Shown here piece by piece: positions 1 to 12,319 of a stretch of DNA of 64,000 nt. How positions within the stretch are numbered: position 1 is the stretch's first letter; every line of letters begins with the position of its first letter. Where the stretch lies: contig CM066297.1 in NCBI GenBank assembly GCA_033816765.1, forward strand, positions 1,730,573-1,794,572, given 5' to 3'. The DNA comes from Nothopassalora personata. Its lineage: Eukaryota > Ascomycota > Dothideomycetes > Mycosphaerellales > Mycosphaerellaceae. Below the pieces are notes generated by a model. The model ran no database searches. It saw only the letters and a list, made by a program, of their open reading frames with translations, and was not told where the DNA came from. Position numbers and translations under genes: made by a program.

Positions 1-2380
1 TGTTCGTTCTAAAAGTAAACGGGAAGTTACGACTCGTACAAGACTATAGGAAGCTAAACGAGATTACGATTAAGAACCGATACCCGCTACCTAACATCGA
101 AGAAGCGCAAGATAGATTAACCGGATTAGACTAGTACACGAAGATTAACCTACGAGATGCCTTCTACGCTATATGGATAGTAGAAGGAGAAGAATAGAAA
201 ACCGCTTTTAGAACAAGATACGGACTTTACGAATTCTCAGTTATGCTAATAGGATTAACTAACGCACCCGCATCCTGTTAGGACCTTGTTAACGAAACAC
301 TAAGAGACCTACTCGACGTATGCGTTATCGCTTATATAGACGACATATTAGTCTATACGAAAGGATCCCTTTAGAACTAAAAACAGTTAAGGACGTACAA
401 TTATTCCTTAGACTAGCGAACTACAACCGGAAATTCATTAAGGACTACGTAAAAAACAGCAGCACTAATAACGATGCTTACGAGAAAAGACGTTACCTAG
501 AAATGGGGAAAGGGACAGATTAAAGCATTTGAGAAACTTAAGGAACAATGCGCTTTAGCCCCTACGCTTCGACTATTTAATAGTAGTAAGGAAGTCTACA
601 TCGAGACCGATGCGTCTAATATAGCAATAGGCGCGTGTCTAATATAGACACACGACGGGTAGAGACACCTAGTAGCCTATTACTCCCGGAAAATAACTAT
701 AGCGGAACAGAACTACGACATCTATGATAAAGAGCTTCTAGCTATTGTTGCTACTATATAACATTAGAGAGTATATGTCGAGGGCCTACCGAAGTTAACG
801 ATTCTTTCTAACTATAAGAATCTTACGTACTTCACGACGACGAAAGAACTTACCCGAAGGCAAGCCCGCTAGTCGGAGTTACTAGGACAGTATAAGTTCG
901 AAATTAAATATACTCTAGGACGAGAGAATAGCCGTGCCGACGCGCTAAGCTGAAGAAGCGACTACATAGAAGGAAAAAAACCAGTGCAACATAAAGTACT
1001 AAAAACGAACCCCGACGGAAGTCTTAGTACTAACATAAGAGAATTTAATAGCATCGTACGGATATTAGGCGATAGGGACGAACAATTCCCTATATCGCAA
1101 GGAAAATACTAGGTACTAAAGGATCGAGAAGAAGAATGTATACGACAACATTACGACGGACTAACCTATAGACACCCTAGAACTTTAAAGACAATAGACC
1201 TAATATAACGTAGCTTCTTATTCCTATAGATAAGACTTAAGGTATTACGCTACATTAAACAATACGTACACTACTAACGAAACAAGGCTACGAGACATGC
1301 AAAATACGGTTATCTATAGTTTAGGACACTACCAACGAAACCATAGGACGAAGTTATAATAGACTTTATTACGAAACTCCTACCGTTAAGAGATTAAGTT
1401 ACGAAACAACTATACAACATAATACTAGTTATGGTTAATAGACTTACGAAATACGTACACTTCATTCCTATATCGGAAACGTACAATGTAGAGTAGCTCG
1501 GATACCTCGTACTAGATAGACTTATCCAATACCACGGATTCCCTTAAGCATTTATAACGGACAGAGATAAGCTATTTACATTAAATTACTAGAAGACGCT
1601 TATAGGAACGATCGGAATCAAACATAAGCTGTTAATAGCATATTATCCGGAAATAGACGGACAAACCAAAAGGATAAATTAAACGCTAGAACAATACCTA
1701 CGACACTACATTAATTATGCACAAGACAACTAGGTTTCATTACTACTAATAGCGTAGATTGTACTAAACAACTACAAATTAGAGACAATTTTAACGACGC
1801 TATTCTATGCGAACTTTAGAAAAGATCCTAACCTATTTAGAATACCTAGATCTTACCTATAGGCCGAAAGAGCAATCGTGACAACGGATACTCTTAAGGA
1901 AGTGCATAAAGAAACACGTAAGGCGATCGAAGATGCATAATAAAAACTGTCTTAATAACGGTAGGACACAAGAAAAATGGCACCTCTACTAAAAGAGGGG
2001 GATAAGGTCTATCTCCTTATAAAAAACTTAAGAATAAGCAGATAGACTAAGAAACTAGATTACGTTAAGGTCGGACTATTTTTCATCGATAAAGTTATAG
2101 GGCTAGTTAACTACCGCCTACGACTACCACTAGACGCAAAAATCCACCTAGTCTTCTATATCTCTAAGTTAGAACCCGTAGACGCCGAAACACCCTACTA
2201 GGAGAGCTTCTATTTCGAACTAGAAGTAGAAAACGAATTTAAAGTCGAAAAAATCCTAGATAAGAAAGGTTAGCGATACCTTATTAAGTAGAAAGGATAC
2301 GACGAATTAGAAAATACCTAGGAACTAAAACAAAACCTACAAAACTGTTAGCAAAAGATTCGACAATACTAAAAACGGGT
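1..2380 (+). pseudogene. pol pseudogene of element A (RT, RNase H, integrase, chromodomain)
   Basis: Reading against the intact pol of V shows the RT core including the YxDD-coding region near 332-346 (methionine codon changed to isoleucine, ATG to ATA), then RNase H, the integrase DDE region and a C-terminal chromodomain ending near 2370. Tens of in-frame stops result from CAG-to-TAG and TGG-to-TAG changes. A deletion of about 175 bp, not a multiple of three, removes part of RT at about 371. No product is possible. Identification rests on continuous similarity to V at 25591-28168. Confidence 0.88.
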
Positions 2381-2423
2381 CCGCCGATACGACTAACGAT
2401 AATCGATCTCTCGGCCGACGAGC

Positions 2424-2496
2424 GACTAGGGTAGAAATCGAACCTACGACCTTAAGAGTATAGACAGCTTACGCTCTACTACTAAGCTACCTAGCC
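2424..2496 (-). ncRNA. tRNA-like sequence antisense in element A
   Basis: This 73-nt block folds as a tRNA on the minus strand. The 7-bp acceptor stem is fully paired with one G-U, the 4-bp D stem is present, and the T arm has a TTCGATT loop and a paired stem. The A box (TAGCTTAGTAG) and B box (GGTTCGATTTC) resemble Pol III internal promoters. The anticodon arm is 19 nt instead of 17 and has only four good pairs. A run of five T on the minus strand (positions 2374-2370) could terminate a Pol III transcript. The same block is in V at 28199-28271. Confidence 0.45.
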
Positions 2497-2592
2497 GATT
2501 AATAAGAATAGGGACATAACTTACAAATAAGTACCCTAATAAGTCTCTACCCCTAGGGATTCGCCCTAAGGCTCCGCTCTAGAAAGCGCTAC

Positions 2593-3075
2593 CTAGTTAT
2601 TTACGGGCATCTCTAGGTTATCCGAGAAAGAAACTAGCGAAGGCGACGCCTCTACCCCCGACGCCCGCTTAAGAGACGCTAGCTCCTCGCGCGCCTCTTC
2701 CTCCTCGAGTTCCTCTAACTCCTTAGCGACGGCATCGTCGGTGCGACGCTTAGCTAATCGTAGCTGTTTCCGAAGACGGATCTTACGTATCTTTAGCCGC
2801 ACCTCCTCCTCTTTAATCCTCTTAAGCTCTAGCTTAAGATTATCGCGCGAATCGCGAAGACGTTCCTACTCCGGACGAGAAAGACGCACATCGTAATCCT
2901 TATAGCCTTTTCGAATATAGGCCGAACACTTTCTAGACCGAGAACCTACGATACACTTTACTACTACGCCCGAGGATCGAGACTTCTAACAATTCGTGCA
3001 TAGAGCCATTTTAATACCGGAAATTTCAGTATCCTAAGTAAGTCGTTAATAGCGCTTATAGGAGGAAGAAGACAT
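2593..3075 (-). pseudogene. Antisense Zn-cluster/coiled-coil ORF of element A (RIPed)
   Basis: Read on the minus strand from an ATG at 3075, 74 bp inside the 3' LTR. After RIP stops it shows C-x2-C, about 11 residues, C, 8 residues, C-x2-[C to Y], and another C-to-Y a few residues on. A long Arg/Lys/Glu-rich coiled coil and a short acidic tail follow. The Tyr replacements are those expected from TGC-to-TAC RIP. It is homologous in layout to the antisense ORFs of V (28332-28931) and E (33226-33798). It is not functional in this copy. Confidence 0.6.
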
Positions 3076-3148
3076 AGTTAACCATTACTATAAGAAACGA
3101 TAACGGCTTAAGAAGCTTCGGGACGAAGCTAGGCTAAGAAGGGGATAG

Positions 3149-3554
3149 TGTTACGGAATGATTCCTATAGACCCTAGAATTATAACGACAAGACGGACAC
3201 GTAACTTATCCTACCTAAGCGCTTAGACTTAGATACGATTAGACTACTTATGCTTAGACTAATTAGACTGCTTATGCTTAGAATAATTAGACTAATCACC
3301 GAGATCTACGAATCTCCTCTATATTTAGGAACGCTAAGAAGCCCTTATGGTTTTAATGCGTTTAACTTACTGTTTAATATTACTGTTTAGAATACACTAT
3401 AACCTAACCTCTACCTTACTACTACTTAGCCTTTATAAGACAAGATAGCTACTGCTTTATTACTCTCCCTTAACTTTCTATCGGCCCGAGAACAAACCCA
3501 ATTAAGCTTGTCTTCTTAACTTGTGATATTATTAGGTTATACTAAACCTAATAG
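3149..3554 (+). repeat. 3' LTR of element A
   Basis: It begins TGTTACGG after a purine-rich tract (GAAGGGGATAG) and ends near AATAG, about 406 bp, like the reconstructed LTR of B and the inverted LTR of C. It contains a TATA-like TATATTTA, and GCGTTTAA downstream of it, the position corresponding to the R start in V. It is heavily RIPed. Confidence 0.8.
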
Positions 3555-3599
3555 CAAGTTCCCCGTAGGTAATCTAGAGGAAGTGTTCTAGTACTTTAT

Positions 3600-5000
3600 C
3601 TTTTATCGCTAGTAACAATTTACTAACCCCTTTAGTTACCTCTTAAAGCTAGTCTCGCGATAACGAGAGGCGTTTCTAGGGGTTATTTGCAAGTACCTCG
3701 TTTGTCTCGATGTCCGAGAGGTCTTATTCTAGCTTTTCTAGGATTTCTTATCTTACTTATTCGACCGTCTTTATTTCTGCGGTTTCGGTCGTCTAGTAAC
3801 TTCCCGAGGTGTCTTTTATCTAGATCGTGTTAAATTGACATGTTCTTTTAAACTATTATAGCCGGTTCTGTAACCTAAATAGTGTAGCCTCTATTAGTTA
3901 CCCGTAGTATCCTCCTCGTCCTTATAAGGGGTCTAGGAGAGGTATATTACTTCCGTTACTAACTCTCTCCTCTACTCCTCGAGTATAGTCGGTACCCCCT
4001 AGTAGTCTAACGCTACTCTTGAGTTTACTAGTTCCTCGTTATATTATATTAAACTACTTACGGCGCACTATATTTTTCTTACCGTAGCAGTCCCTTACTA
4101 TATAGCCTTCTCTACTACAGTTATAGTAAGTAAAGCTTCCTTTCGAACTCTTAGGCCCTTTCTTAGCCCTATTCTTACTTCCGATCTTACGACCTTTTTC
4201 GGTAACGTCGAGTTCTATAGGCTATAGTCTATAGTATAGCTTATAGCTAGGCTTGTTATTATTAAAGTTATTATAGTCCCTATTACGATTGTCGTAGCCT
4301 AGTATAAATCCGGCCTTTCCGGATACCTTAGAGTCGTATCGTCGTTCTATAGCTCTCTTATAGAGCTTATCGTTAAGATTAATCGTAACTCTAATAAGGT
4401 TACCTAAGTTATCGGTTCTTCGACTATCCCGTATTAACTCGTCCTTAACGTTTTCCTTTAAGCTACGTCGGTACATAACTTGTAAGGCTTTATCGTCCTA
4501 ATCGGTAAGTTGAGCGTATTCCTAGAATTTAGTAGTATACTTGGCGGTAGACGTCTTCTAAGTTAAGTGTTATATAATACGAACGGTAGCGGCGACCTCG
4601 TTAGAGATCCTAAAGACGCTCTTTATAGCATTCTTAAGATAGTTATAAGACGTGAAGATTCTATTAGCGTTGTCGGTGCCGTTACTATCTAAGTAGGTTC
4701 TTAGGAAGGGTTTAACCTAATACTATGCTCGTCCTCTTAAGAAGGTAGTAGCGAAGACAGGCTTAAGGTTCTTAGTTATAGAGTTAAATAAGAAGTACGT
4801 GTCTATCTAAGTAACCTAAGTATTGAACTTGTCTCGATCGCTATAGTAGAACTCTAGCTTGCTAACCTTAAGGGATTTATTGCCTACATGAGTAGCTAGG
4901 ACATTAATAGCATCGTTTGCGGTCCGTAGTCGGGTACCTCTATCTACTTTACTAGGGGCGGGTATTCCCCTAGTGCTCTGTCGATCTCCTATTCTAGAGG
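3600..5000 (-). pseudogene. gag pseudogene of element C
   Basis: The longest open piece, 4222-4476 on the minus strand, aligns with the V Gag segment following its FRRGLK region: 'KDELIR' and 'KYDSKV' are shared. Flanking sequence continues the match with many RIP stops. The zinc-knuckle region lies near 4060-4140. No intact product. Confidence 0.7.
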
Positions 5001-5010
5001 GCGTTTAAAG

Positions 5011-5421
5011 CTATTAGGTTTAGTTAAACCTATAATCTTACTAAGTTAACTAACGAGTTAGGTAACCTTCGTTCGATCGAGATTTATTCTCGTCGAGTAG
5101 GAGTAGGAGGGAGAGTAGTATAAAGTAGTAGCGAGGCAGCGGTTAGGTAAGGTTATATTCTAAACAGTAAGATTAAATAGTAAGTTAAACGCTTCTAAAC
5201 CATAAGGGTTTTTAGCGTTCCTAAATATAAAGGAGACATTACTAGTCTTAGTCTTAATTACTTAATCGCTAGTAAGCGAGTAATCTCGAATTACTAAGTC
5301 GCTAGTAAGCGAGTGATCTCGAATTACTAAGTCGCTAGTAAGCGAGTAATCTCGTACGGCGCACGTGATTTCTGTAGCCAATTGTTAGGCGTGTCGTCGT
5401 AGCTTAATCCGGACCGTAACA
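5011..5421 (-). repeat. 5' LTR of element C
   Basis: Read on the minus strand it starts TGTTACGG at 5421 and ends at 5011, about 411 bp. It contains several near-identical copies of a roughly 30-bp CTAGTAAGCGAG module (5260-5355) near its U3 start. The self-priming match is GCGTTTAA in the LTR and TTAAACGC at 5001-5008, both reduced by RIP from GCGTTCAA/TTGAACGC. Confidence 0.75.
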
Positions 5422-6061
5422 TAGCGATAGAAGCGACAAAGAAAACTAGGACCTAGGATAGAATAGATCGTAGTTACCGGAACCGTAGGAAGAAAGTTAA
5501 GAAACTACCGGACTAGATACTATCGAAGAAAACTAGGATCTAGAGGAATTAAGCGAAGAGGATTCCTCTAAAGGAGAAGAGAGCGACACTAACGACGATA
5601 ACGAACGACTAACCTTTACGATCGATGCACCTAAAAAGTTATATAACATAATTATATACCTATAGAGAAGGCACGAAGAATTCCTACCTAAAATAGGCGG
5701 ACGACGAATGCTATACTCTATTAAGTTCGACAAAACACTCGATATCCTACGAGGCATAGCCTAGGAATACCTACTTATAGAGACGACCGAAAACCTAGTA
5801 ACCGCTATTATAGAACGACTACCGATAGGAAGCCGAATAATAGGTACCGGATACCTTACGCCGTTAGGAACATTTATATCGAATACATTACGTAACGTAG
5901 TGTAATACGCACGCGCACTCTACTTAGAAACGTAGAAGATCTAGGAACGTTACCGAAGATAGGTATAGACATAGAAAGGCTCGCGCTAGGTTTAAGCGGA
6001 GGCCTCGAGACACGAAGCACGACGTTCTATATACAAATAGGGAAAAGGATCGACTCCTTAG
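5422..6061 (+). pseudogene. gag 3' half pseudogene of element B
   Basis: It aligns with V gag from about V position 24102 to the gag stop. The acidic Glu/Ser/Asp-rich stretch and the following conserved region are recognisable. The GGGAAAA heptamer found before the V gag stop is preserved at about 6041-6047. RIP creates multiple stops. Confidence 0.75.
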
Positions 6062-6063
6062 GA

Positions 6064-9000
6064 ATAAGCGACTAAAAGGAGTTATATAACACATAATAAG
6101 CTTAAGTATTAATAGCAGTCTTCCGAACAATAGCAATCGTTAATGGTTATAGGACTAGGGTTATAATTAACTCCGGAGCGAGCGGGAATTTTGCCTTCGA
6201 AGCATTTATTAGGACTAAAGGGATCGCAACTGTTACGGTTCGGTTCAGGAAGAACCCACAGCCACTCATTCTTCGGGAAGGACCGAAACTGAGCAGGTCG
6301 ACTTCGCTCAGACTGATCAGCTCAAGCTCAGTGATCAGTTCGCTCAGTCTGATCAGTTACGCCAAGACATGGCACTATATAGACGACGCTTCTTTACGAG
6401 TAGATAGGAGCCTCGTGCTCAACTCAAATCAACACTCTTGTGTTAAGTTGCAACCTTGTAGTGAACTCTCGTTCACACTACTTTAGAGACATATCGAGGA
6501 TCGACACTTCCTAGGCCACCCACGTGACGAGGGACAAGGCCCAACCGCAACAGCAACCTAATATAAGAACGAAGGGTATAAATTAATCGCGGTAGACGGA
6601 TTATCCTTACCTAGCGTAGAACGTAAGACGATACCGTTACTACTAGCTATCTAACGGCACTACGAGGAAATTGTCTTAGATGTTACTAACATAGCTAGTT
6701 ATAAGATCGTACTAGGTATACCTTAGTTAAGAAAGCATAATCTAGCCATCGACTAGAGAAGAGGAGTACTTATATTCGAGGAATGCGATTGCGTTATCGA
6801 CATTAATCCTACGTAGCGGTAGCGTTCGCTAGTAGATAAGGTAAAGAGACAGCTTAATTGAATAGAGCTTACGCCGACTAGAAGGATAGAAGAACTACCT
6901 TCGACCGGGATAGACACTAGCGTAGGGCCGCCGGGTTACGAAGTTACTAGAGCTAATAGACTTAACGCACTATCAAAGGATACTAACATTTCGGAGTTAA
7001 CTATCCCTAAGGAGTACCTTAAGTAGAAGAGGCTCTTTAAAGAGGGAAAGGACGAAGACACCTTACCTAGATACTAACTATAGGACCTTAAGATAAACAT
7101 TCAGCTAGGGAAAGAGCCTCTATAGGGACCCCTATACTAAATGTCCGAAAAAGAGCTAACAACCCTACGATTGTAGCTAAAGGAGAACCTAGTAAAGGGA
7201 CGAATACGGAAATCGACCTTAAGCGTAGTATCTCTATATATGTTTATTCTAAAAGCAAACGGGAAACTACGACTCGTATAAGACTACCGGAAGTTGAACG
7301 AGATTACTATTAAGAACCGATATCTACTACCGAATATCGAAGAAGCATAGGATAGATTAACCGGATTAGACTAGTATATAAAGATCGATCTATAAGACGC
7401 CTTCTACACTATCTATATAGCGGAAGGAGAAGAATAGAAAACCGCATTTAGAACTCGATACGGACTATACGAGTTCTTAGTTATGCCTTTTAGATTAACT
7501 AATGCACTAGCTACATTCTAAGACCTAATTAACGAGACACTAAGAGACCTGCTAGACGTATATGTTATTGCCTATGTCGATGATATCCTTATCTATACGA
7601 AAGGGACACTCTAGTAGTACATACGACAAGTCTAGGACGTACTCGAGCAACTATCTAAAATAGGTTTCCGGACGGTACCGAAGAAATGCGAATTCTATAA
7701 GAAAGAAGTTAAATTCTTAGGATTTATTATTAGTACGACTAGAATCTAGATCGACCTAGCTAAGACATAGTCTATTAGAGAATAGCTAGAGCTAACATAC
7801 GTTAAAGACGTACAATTATTCCTTAGCCTAGCTAACTACAACCGGAAATTCATTAAGGACTATTTAAAGACATCGATACCTATAACGATGCTTACGAAGA
7901 AGGATGTTAGATAGACATAGGGCAGCGCACAACGACAAGCATTCGAACGACTAAAGGAACAATGCGCCTTAGCACTAACGCTCCGATTATTCGACGGTAC
8001 GAAGGAAGTCTAAATCGAAACGGACGCATCGGATATAGCTATAGGAGCATGCCTCACGTAGGAGCATAATAGGAAACGACACCTAGTAGCCTACTACTTA
8101 AGGAAACTATTACCCGCGGAATAAAACTACGATATCTATAATAAGGAACTTCTCGCTATTGTCGCTACAATGTAGTACTAGAGAGTATATACGGAAGGAG
8201 CACCTAAGCTAACGATTCTTTCTAATTATAAGAATCTCACTTACTTTACTACGACTAAACAGCTAACGAGAAGATAGTGCCGCTAGTCGGAACTGCTCGG
8301 TTAGTACAAGTTCGAAATCCGCTATACTCCCGGTAAAGACAATAGTAGGGCCGACGTACTAAGCCGAAGAAGCGACTATATAGAAGGAAAAGAACTAGTA
8401 CAGTAATAAGTACTTAAGGCAAATCCTAATAGAAGCCTTAGTACTAATATAAAGGAGTTTAACAACATAGTACGTGTTCTTTAAGATACGGAAGAACAAT
8501 TCCTAATAATATAGGGGAAATACTAAGTACCGAAGGACCGAGAAGAAGAGTATATACGATAACATTACAATAGACTAACCTACGGACACCCCGGAACATC
8601 TAAGACAGTAGAACTTATTTAGAGGAGCTTCGTATTCCTATAGCTACGATAGAAAGTACTGCGATACATTAAACGATACGAACACTATTAGAAAAACAAG
8701 GCCGCAAGACACGCAAAATACGGCGAGATACAATTCCGGACGCCGCTAATAAACCCATAGGATAAGGTCACGATAGATTTTATTACTAAGTTGCTAACAT
8801 CTTAGGATTAAACTATAGGACAATAATATAACATAATATTAGTTATAGTAGACCGACTTACAAAATACGCATACTTTATTCCTACATCTAAAACGTACAA
8901 TGTAGAGCAACTCGGACACCTCGTACTTAATTGACTCGTACGATACTATAGATTCCTAAAGGTCTTTATTATAGATAGAGACAAGTTATTTACATCTAAC

Positions 9001-9795
9001 TACTAGAAAACCTTAGTTTCTACGATCGGAATTAAACATAAGCTATCTACTACCTACTATCTATAAACTAATAGGCAAATAGAAAGAATAAATTAAACCT
9101 TAGAACAATATCTACGATACTATATTAACTATGCATAGGACAATTAGGTTACACTCCTACCTATAGTATAGTTAGTATTAAATAACTACAAGTCCAAAAC
9201 AACGGGCGAAACACCTTTCTTCGTAAACTACGGAAAACATCCGAACCTGTTTAGCGAAGAAGGATTATATCTATAAGCTAAAAGGGCAATCGTAACTACG
9301 GAGGCGATAAAAACCATCTACGAAAACTTAACACGAAGGGTTAAGAGTAACTAAGATAAAATTGCGACACTATACGATAAGAAACGACAAATAGCACCTT
9401 AGCTTAAAAAGGGGGATAAGGTCTATCTCCTTACGAAGAACCTTAAAACAAGGAGTAAGATTAAGAAACTAGACTAGGTAAAAGTCGGACTATTTCTCGT
9501 TAAAGAAGTACGAGGACCCGTTAACTACCGACTACGACTACTAAAAGATGCAAAAATCCACCTAGTGTTCTATATTTCGCTATTAGAACCTACGTACACC
9601 AAAACACCTTACTAGAAGACATTCTATTTTAAACCGGAAGCAGAAAACGAATTCGAGGTCGAAAGGATACTAAATAGGAAGGGTTAGCGATGCCTTGTTA
9701 AGTAGAAAGGATACGACAATTTAGAAAATACCTAAGAACTAAAGGCGAACCTTACGAATTGCCGCTAGCTACTAAAAGACTTCTACTACCGCTAA
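6064..9795 (+). pseudogene. pol pseudogene of element B
   Basis: Continuous with V pol from the aspartic protease (near 6170, split by solo LTR F at 6231-6552) through RT, RNase H, integrase and chromodomain. RT has a preserved YVDD motif near 7573-7584. Later segments diverge more from V than element A does, so B is a sister family rather than the same family. Many TAG/TAA codons from RIP. Confidence 0.85.
6231..6552 (+). mobile_element. Solo LTR F, not RIPed
   Basis: 322 bp, TGTTACGG...CGCAACA, flanked by GCAAC at 6226-6230 and 6553-6557, a perfect 5-bp target duplication. It interrupts the protease-coding part of B. It shares a block of about 70 bp around the TATA box and R start with the E LTR (6354-6421 versus 31948-32016), so it belongs to a related family. 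CA and TG are abundant, so it arrived after RIP of B or escaped it. Confidence 0.9.
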
Positions 9796-9929
9796 GTAGC
9801 GGGGGCGCGCCGTTAACCGGTTCCGCTACTATACTATTAAGAAAACCCTAGAACCTATTATCGGCGAAACTATCTATAGCGCTCCGAGTTAGAGGACTTA
9901 GAGTAAGACCGGAATTAGGTATAGGCTTA

Positions 9930-10390
9930 AGTAACAAGCCCTACGCTACTAGCTCCCGATCCGCCGCTTCCTCCTCCTCGATCCCTCGCTCCTCGAGAGC
10001 ACGACCCTCCTCTACCTTACGGTTAATAGCATCTAACTACTTCCGAAGACGCATCTCCTTTATATACGCCTCTATTATTTTCGCCGAAGCTTCCGAAAGA
10101 GCCTCCTTCGTACGATTAAGATCGGCTAATAACTTCTTTCGCTAATCCCCGAGCTTTTTCTACTCTACCTTAGTTACCTTCGTATCGCACCGCGCTACGT
10201 TACTAAGATAGTAATAGGAACACTTTCCGGACGAGATATGTACACGGTACACTAGGTTATTCTTCGTATATCGAGAACAAGGCTTTATAACTTCTTCTCC
10301 GAGGCGATAGACGCGGTTTGCGCGGTTCTTTCGTTTTCGAGTAGATAACGCGTCTAAGGGCACAATAAGAGTAGGAAGAAGGGAAGACAT
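9930..10390 (-). pseudogene. Antisense Zn-cluster/coiled-coil ORF of element B (RIPed)
   Basis: An ATG at 10390 lies 77 bp inside the LTR. The cysteine pattern is C-x2-Y-x6-Y-x8-C-x2-Y-x6-C. If the Tyr residues are RIP products of Cys (TGC to TAC), this matches the fungal Zn2Cys6 spacing exactly. After the stop at 10160 the frame continues as a charged coiled coil (heptad-like Leu/Ala/Glu/Lys) to about 9930. It is the counterpart of the ORFs in A, V and E. Confidence 0.55.
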
Positions 10391-10466
10391 CCTTACCTAT
10401 AGTCGAAGTAGGAAACGTTAAGGTTATAACTAGTCTCGGGACGAGACTAGGCCGGAAGGGGGATAG

Positions 10467-10735
10467 TGTTACGGTCTAAGCGCGATAGGCCTAGGGCTCC
10501 CCCGTACTAGCACGTAACGACATTAGGATCCGTGTCTCGTAACATAGATCCCCTATATAGAGGATCTGTCGCTCCCTCGATAGACACTATAGACCCCTTA
10601 GATCTGTAGGATCTATAGGTAGATACTATAGATCTAGATAATGTATTCCTTATATTTAGGAACGTAGCGAAATGCCCTATAGCTTTCGAAGCGTTTAACT
10701 TACTGTTTAATCTTACTATTTAGAATACAACCCTA
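10467..10735 (+). repeat. 3' LTR of element B, first part
   Basis: Starts TGTTACGG after a GGAAGGGGGATAG polypurine tract. The sequence up to 10735 joins in-phase to 36570 once element Y and one CCCTA copy are removed. The continuation 36570-36706 matches the inverted LTR end of C. Total about 406 bp. Confidence 0.85.
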
Positions 10736-10932
10736 TATTAAGGGGATGTCGCAATGTATAGCACGCCCACGACCTGCTAGTCGTAGATGAACTAATTCTT
10801 GCCTTTTTTTCAAGACGCATCGCGCGTCGCAAGGTGTACTTATGCGTGTTACGTGCGGCTTGGCAGCCGGTCGCGACCGCATGTTACATGGAAGGTCACA
10901 TGTAGGGGTTAGCTACTAGGCTGCCCCTTACA
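10736..10932 (-). repeat. 3' LTR of element Y
   Basis: 197 bp, 95 percent identical by eye to 36368-36564. The terminal TG is changed to TA at the low-coordinate end, as RIP would do, but the interior is little altered. Confidence 0.9.
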
Positions 10933-11236
10933 ATTGCCTCCCCTCCCGTGCGAGCTGTCCTTAGCTCGCTAGTTACTACGTAGAGGCTCCTATGTACTTC
11001 TAGAACTATAGTTGCTATGCGGCCTATATGCGGGTTACGTGCGTGTCGTTATGTAGGTGTAGGTAAGTGAGGCTTAGTTACTATGCCGACGTAGCTAGTT
11101 AGGGGCATAAAACTCTAGCCTAACCTAGCCCTTTCTTAGTACGCTCCCTAGCTTATTACCTTCGCTACACTACTACTACGTACCCGCACCGTACTATTAT
11201 CGTAAGCGCCTCGCTAGCATCATTATTATCATCATT

Positions 11237-12240
11237 ATGTCTACCGTACCCTCCTCGCCGCCATTCTCTAGCCGCTCCGCCTCCTCTAGTAGCACTAGTA
11301 GCGACAGCACTACTAGCGCCGTAGAAGACGAGCGCCGCTAGGCGGCTCTAGTACGCGACGCCCCTAGAACGCCTAGTGGTCGCAAGCGACTAGCATTACC
11401 CTCGCAGCTACTAACGCCCTCGCTAGCTACTAAGCTCTCGTAGAGAATCAATATATGCATACGGTGCCTCCCGTACTTCGTTAGGGGTAAGTCTCCACGC
11501 GCGTCGCCTACGATTCGTATACTAACCACTTACTAGACGAGGCCGATGACTGTAATAGTGTCACTACCGGCAAGCTCCTAAAGAAGTGTAGCCGCTGTAG
11601 GCGTAGTAAACACAGCTACGTGCCTAACACTAGCTACGCTATCGCCTCGCTAGTAAGCCGCCTACGCGCCGCGCGGTCCTAGCGCGACTTCCTTACGGCT
11701 ATAATAGGCTAGGCGCCCACAGACCTCTAGCAGTAGGAGCTAGTAGAGTAGATCCGCCTATGTGCCTAGCTAGGCAACGACATTAAGGAGGTAAGTCGCT
11801 ACTTCGCTCGTGCGAGTCGACTGCTACTCGCGGGGAAGGGCTCTAGTGCGTCCCCTATGCTTCGGCTAACCCTTCCTATAGGCTATTAGGCAGTTTAATG
11901 CCTATAAGTATAAGCGTACCGGGGAGACCCGTATACGTGCCTCTGCCGCCGCCGCTACTACTACCGCCGCCCCTACCGCCGAAGCCCTCGCGCTCTAGTA
12001 GGAGTAGAACCGCGCCCTTAATAGGCTGTTCGAACTCGGCCGCGCCGTAAGTCGCATGTTCCTCGCCTACGTGTACCCTACTAACCGTAGTCCTAGTTCC
12101 TATAGGCGTAGAACATCGACACTACCGCCGCCGACTAGGCATTCTTACCTAAGTTACTACGTGACGACAACTAAGGCGCTCGCCTTACACGCTGCTCGCG
12201 GGCTCCTCGCCTACTACTACTCTACGTAGCCCCTAGTAGG
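11237..12240 (+). pseudogene. Antisense Zn-cluster/coiled-coil ORF of element Y (RIPed)
   Basis: Opposite in strand to Y pol and located between the chromodomain and the 3' LTR. From the ATG at 11237 it reads a Ser-rich N-terminus, then a CIRC motif near 11456, then (after a probable 1-nt indel near 11490) a frame with 'KKCSRCRRSKHS' near 11585-11620, which is strikingly like the second half of a Zn2Cys6 domain. A Leu/Glu coiled coil follows to about 11800. Stops are TAG codons from RIP. It starts about 305 bp from the LTR, further than in A, B, V and E. Confidence 0.5.
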
Positions 12241-12319
12241 CGCGCTACTCTTTAGCTTTTATTTTATTTATAGTTAAGAAAAGTTTTGTTTATGCTCTAG
12301 TGCTAGTCTTATTTACTTC

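Larger units (their letters stand above)
1..3554 (+). mobile_element. RIP-degraded Ty3/gypsy element A (left-truncated by window edge)
   Basis: This is the right part of a chromovirus-type LTR retrotransposon. It is collinear with intact element V from V position 25591 (reverse transcriptase) to the end of the 3' LTR: pol, antisense tRNA-like sequence, antisense accessory ORF, 3' LTR. Against V it shows dense C-to-T and G-to-A change at CpA/TpG with many in-frame TAG and TAA codons, while CpG is largely kept. About 175 bp of pol (V 25966-26140) is missing near position 371. The 5' part lies outside the window. It abuts element C and probably inserted into it. Confidence 0.88.
3555..5421 (-). 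mobile_element. RIP-degraded gypsy element C (5' LTR and gag only)
   Basis: Minus-oriented. The 5' LTR occupies 5011-5421, followed leftward by a PBS-like TTAAACGC two bases from the LTR end and by gag sequence matching V gag until about 3555, where the LTR of A begins. The rest of C presumably lies left of the window beyond A. On its right it abuts B gag sequence at 5422, so C probably inserted into B. Confidence 0.75.
5422..10735 (+). mobile_element. RIP-degraded gypsy element B (interrupted; LTR end resumes at 36565)
   Basis: Plus-oriented relative of V. The gag 3' half starts at 5422, pol runs from about 6064 to 9790, an antisense accessory ORF remnant lies at 9930-10390, and the 3' LTR starts at 10467. 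The LTR is cut at 10735 by element Y and resumes at 36565 after the CCCTA duplication, ending near 36706. Rejoined it is about 406 bp, the same length as the LTR of A. The gag 5' part and 5' LTR lie left of the window. RIP is heavy throughout except in the embedded solo LTR F. Confidence 0.85.
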
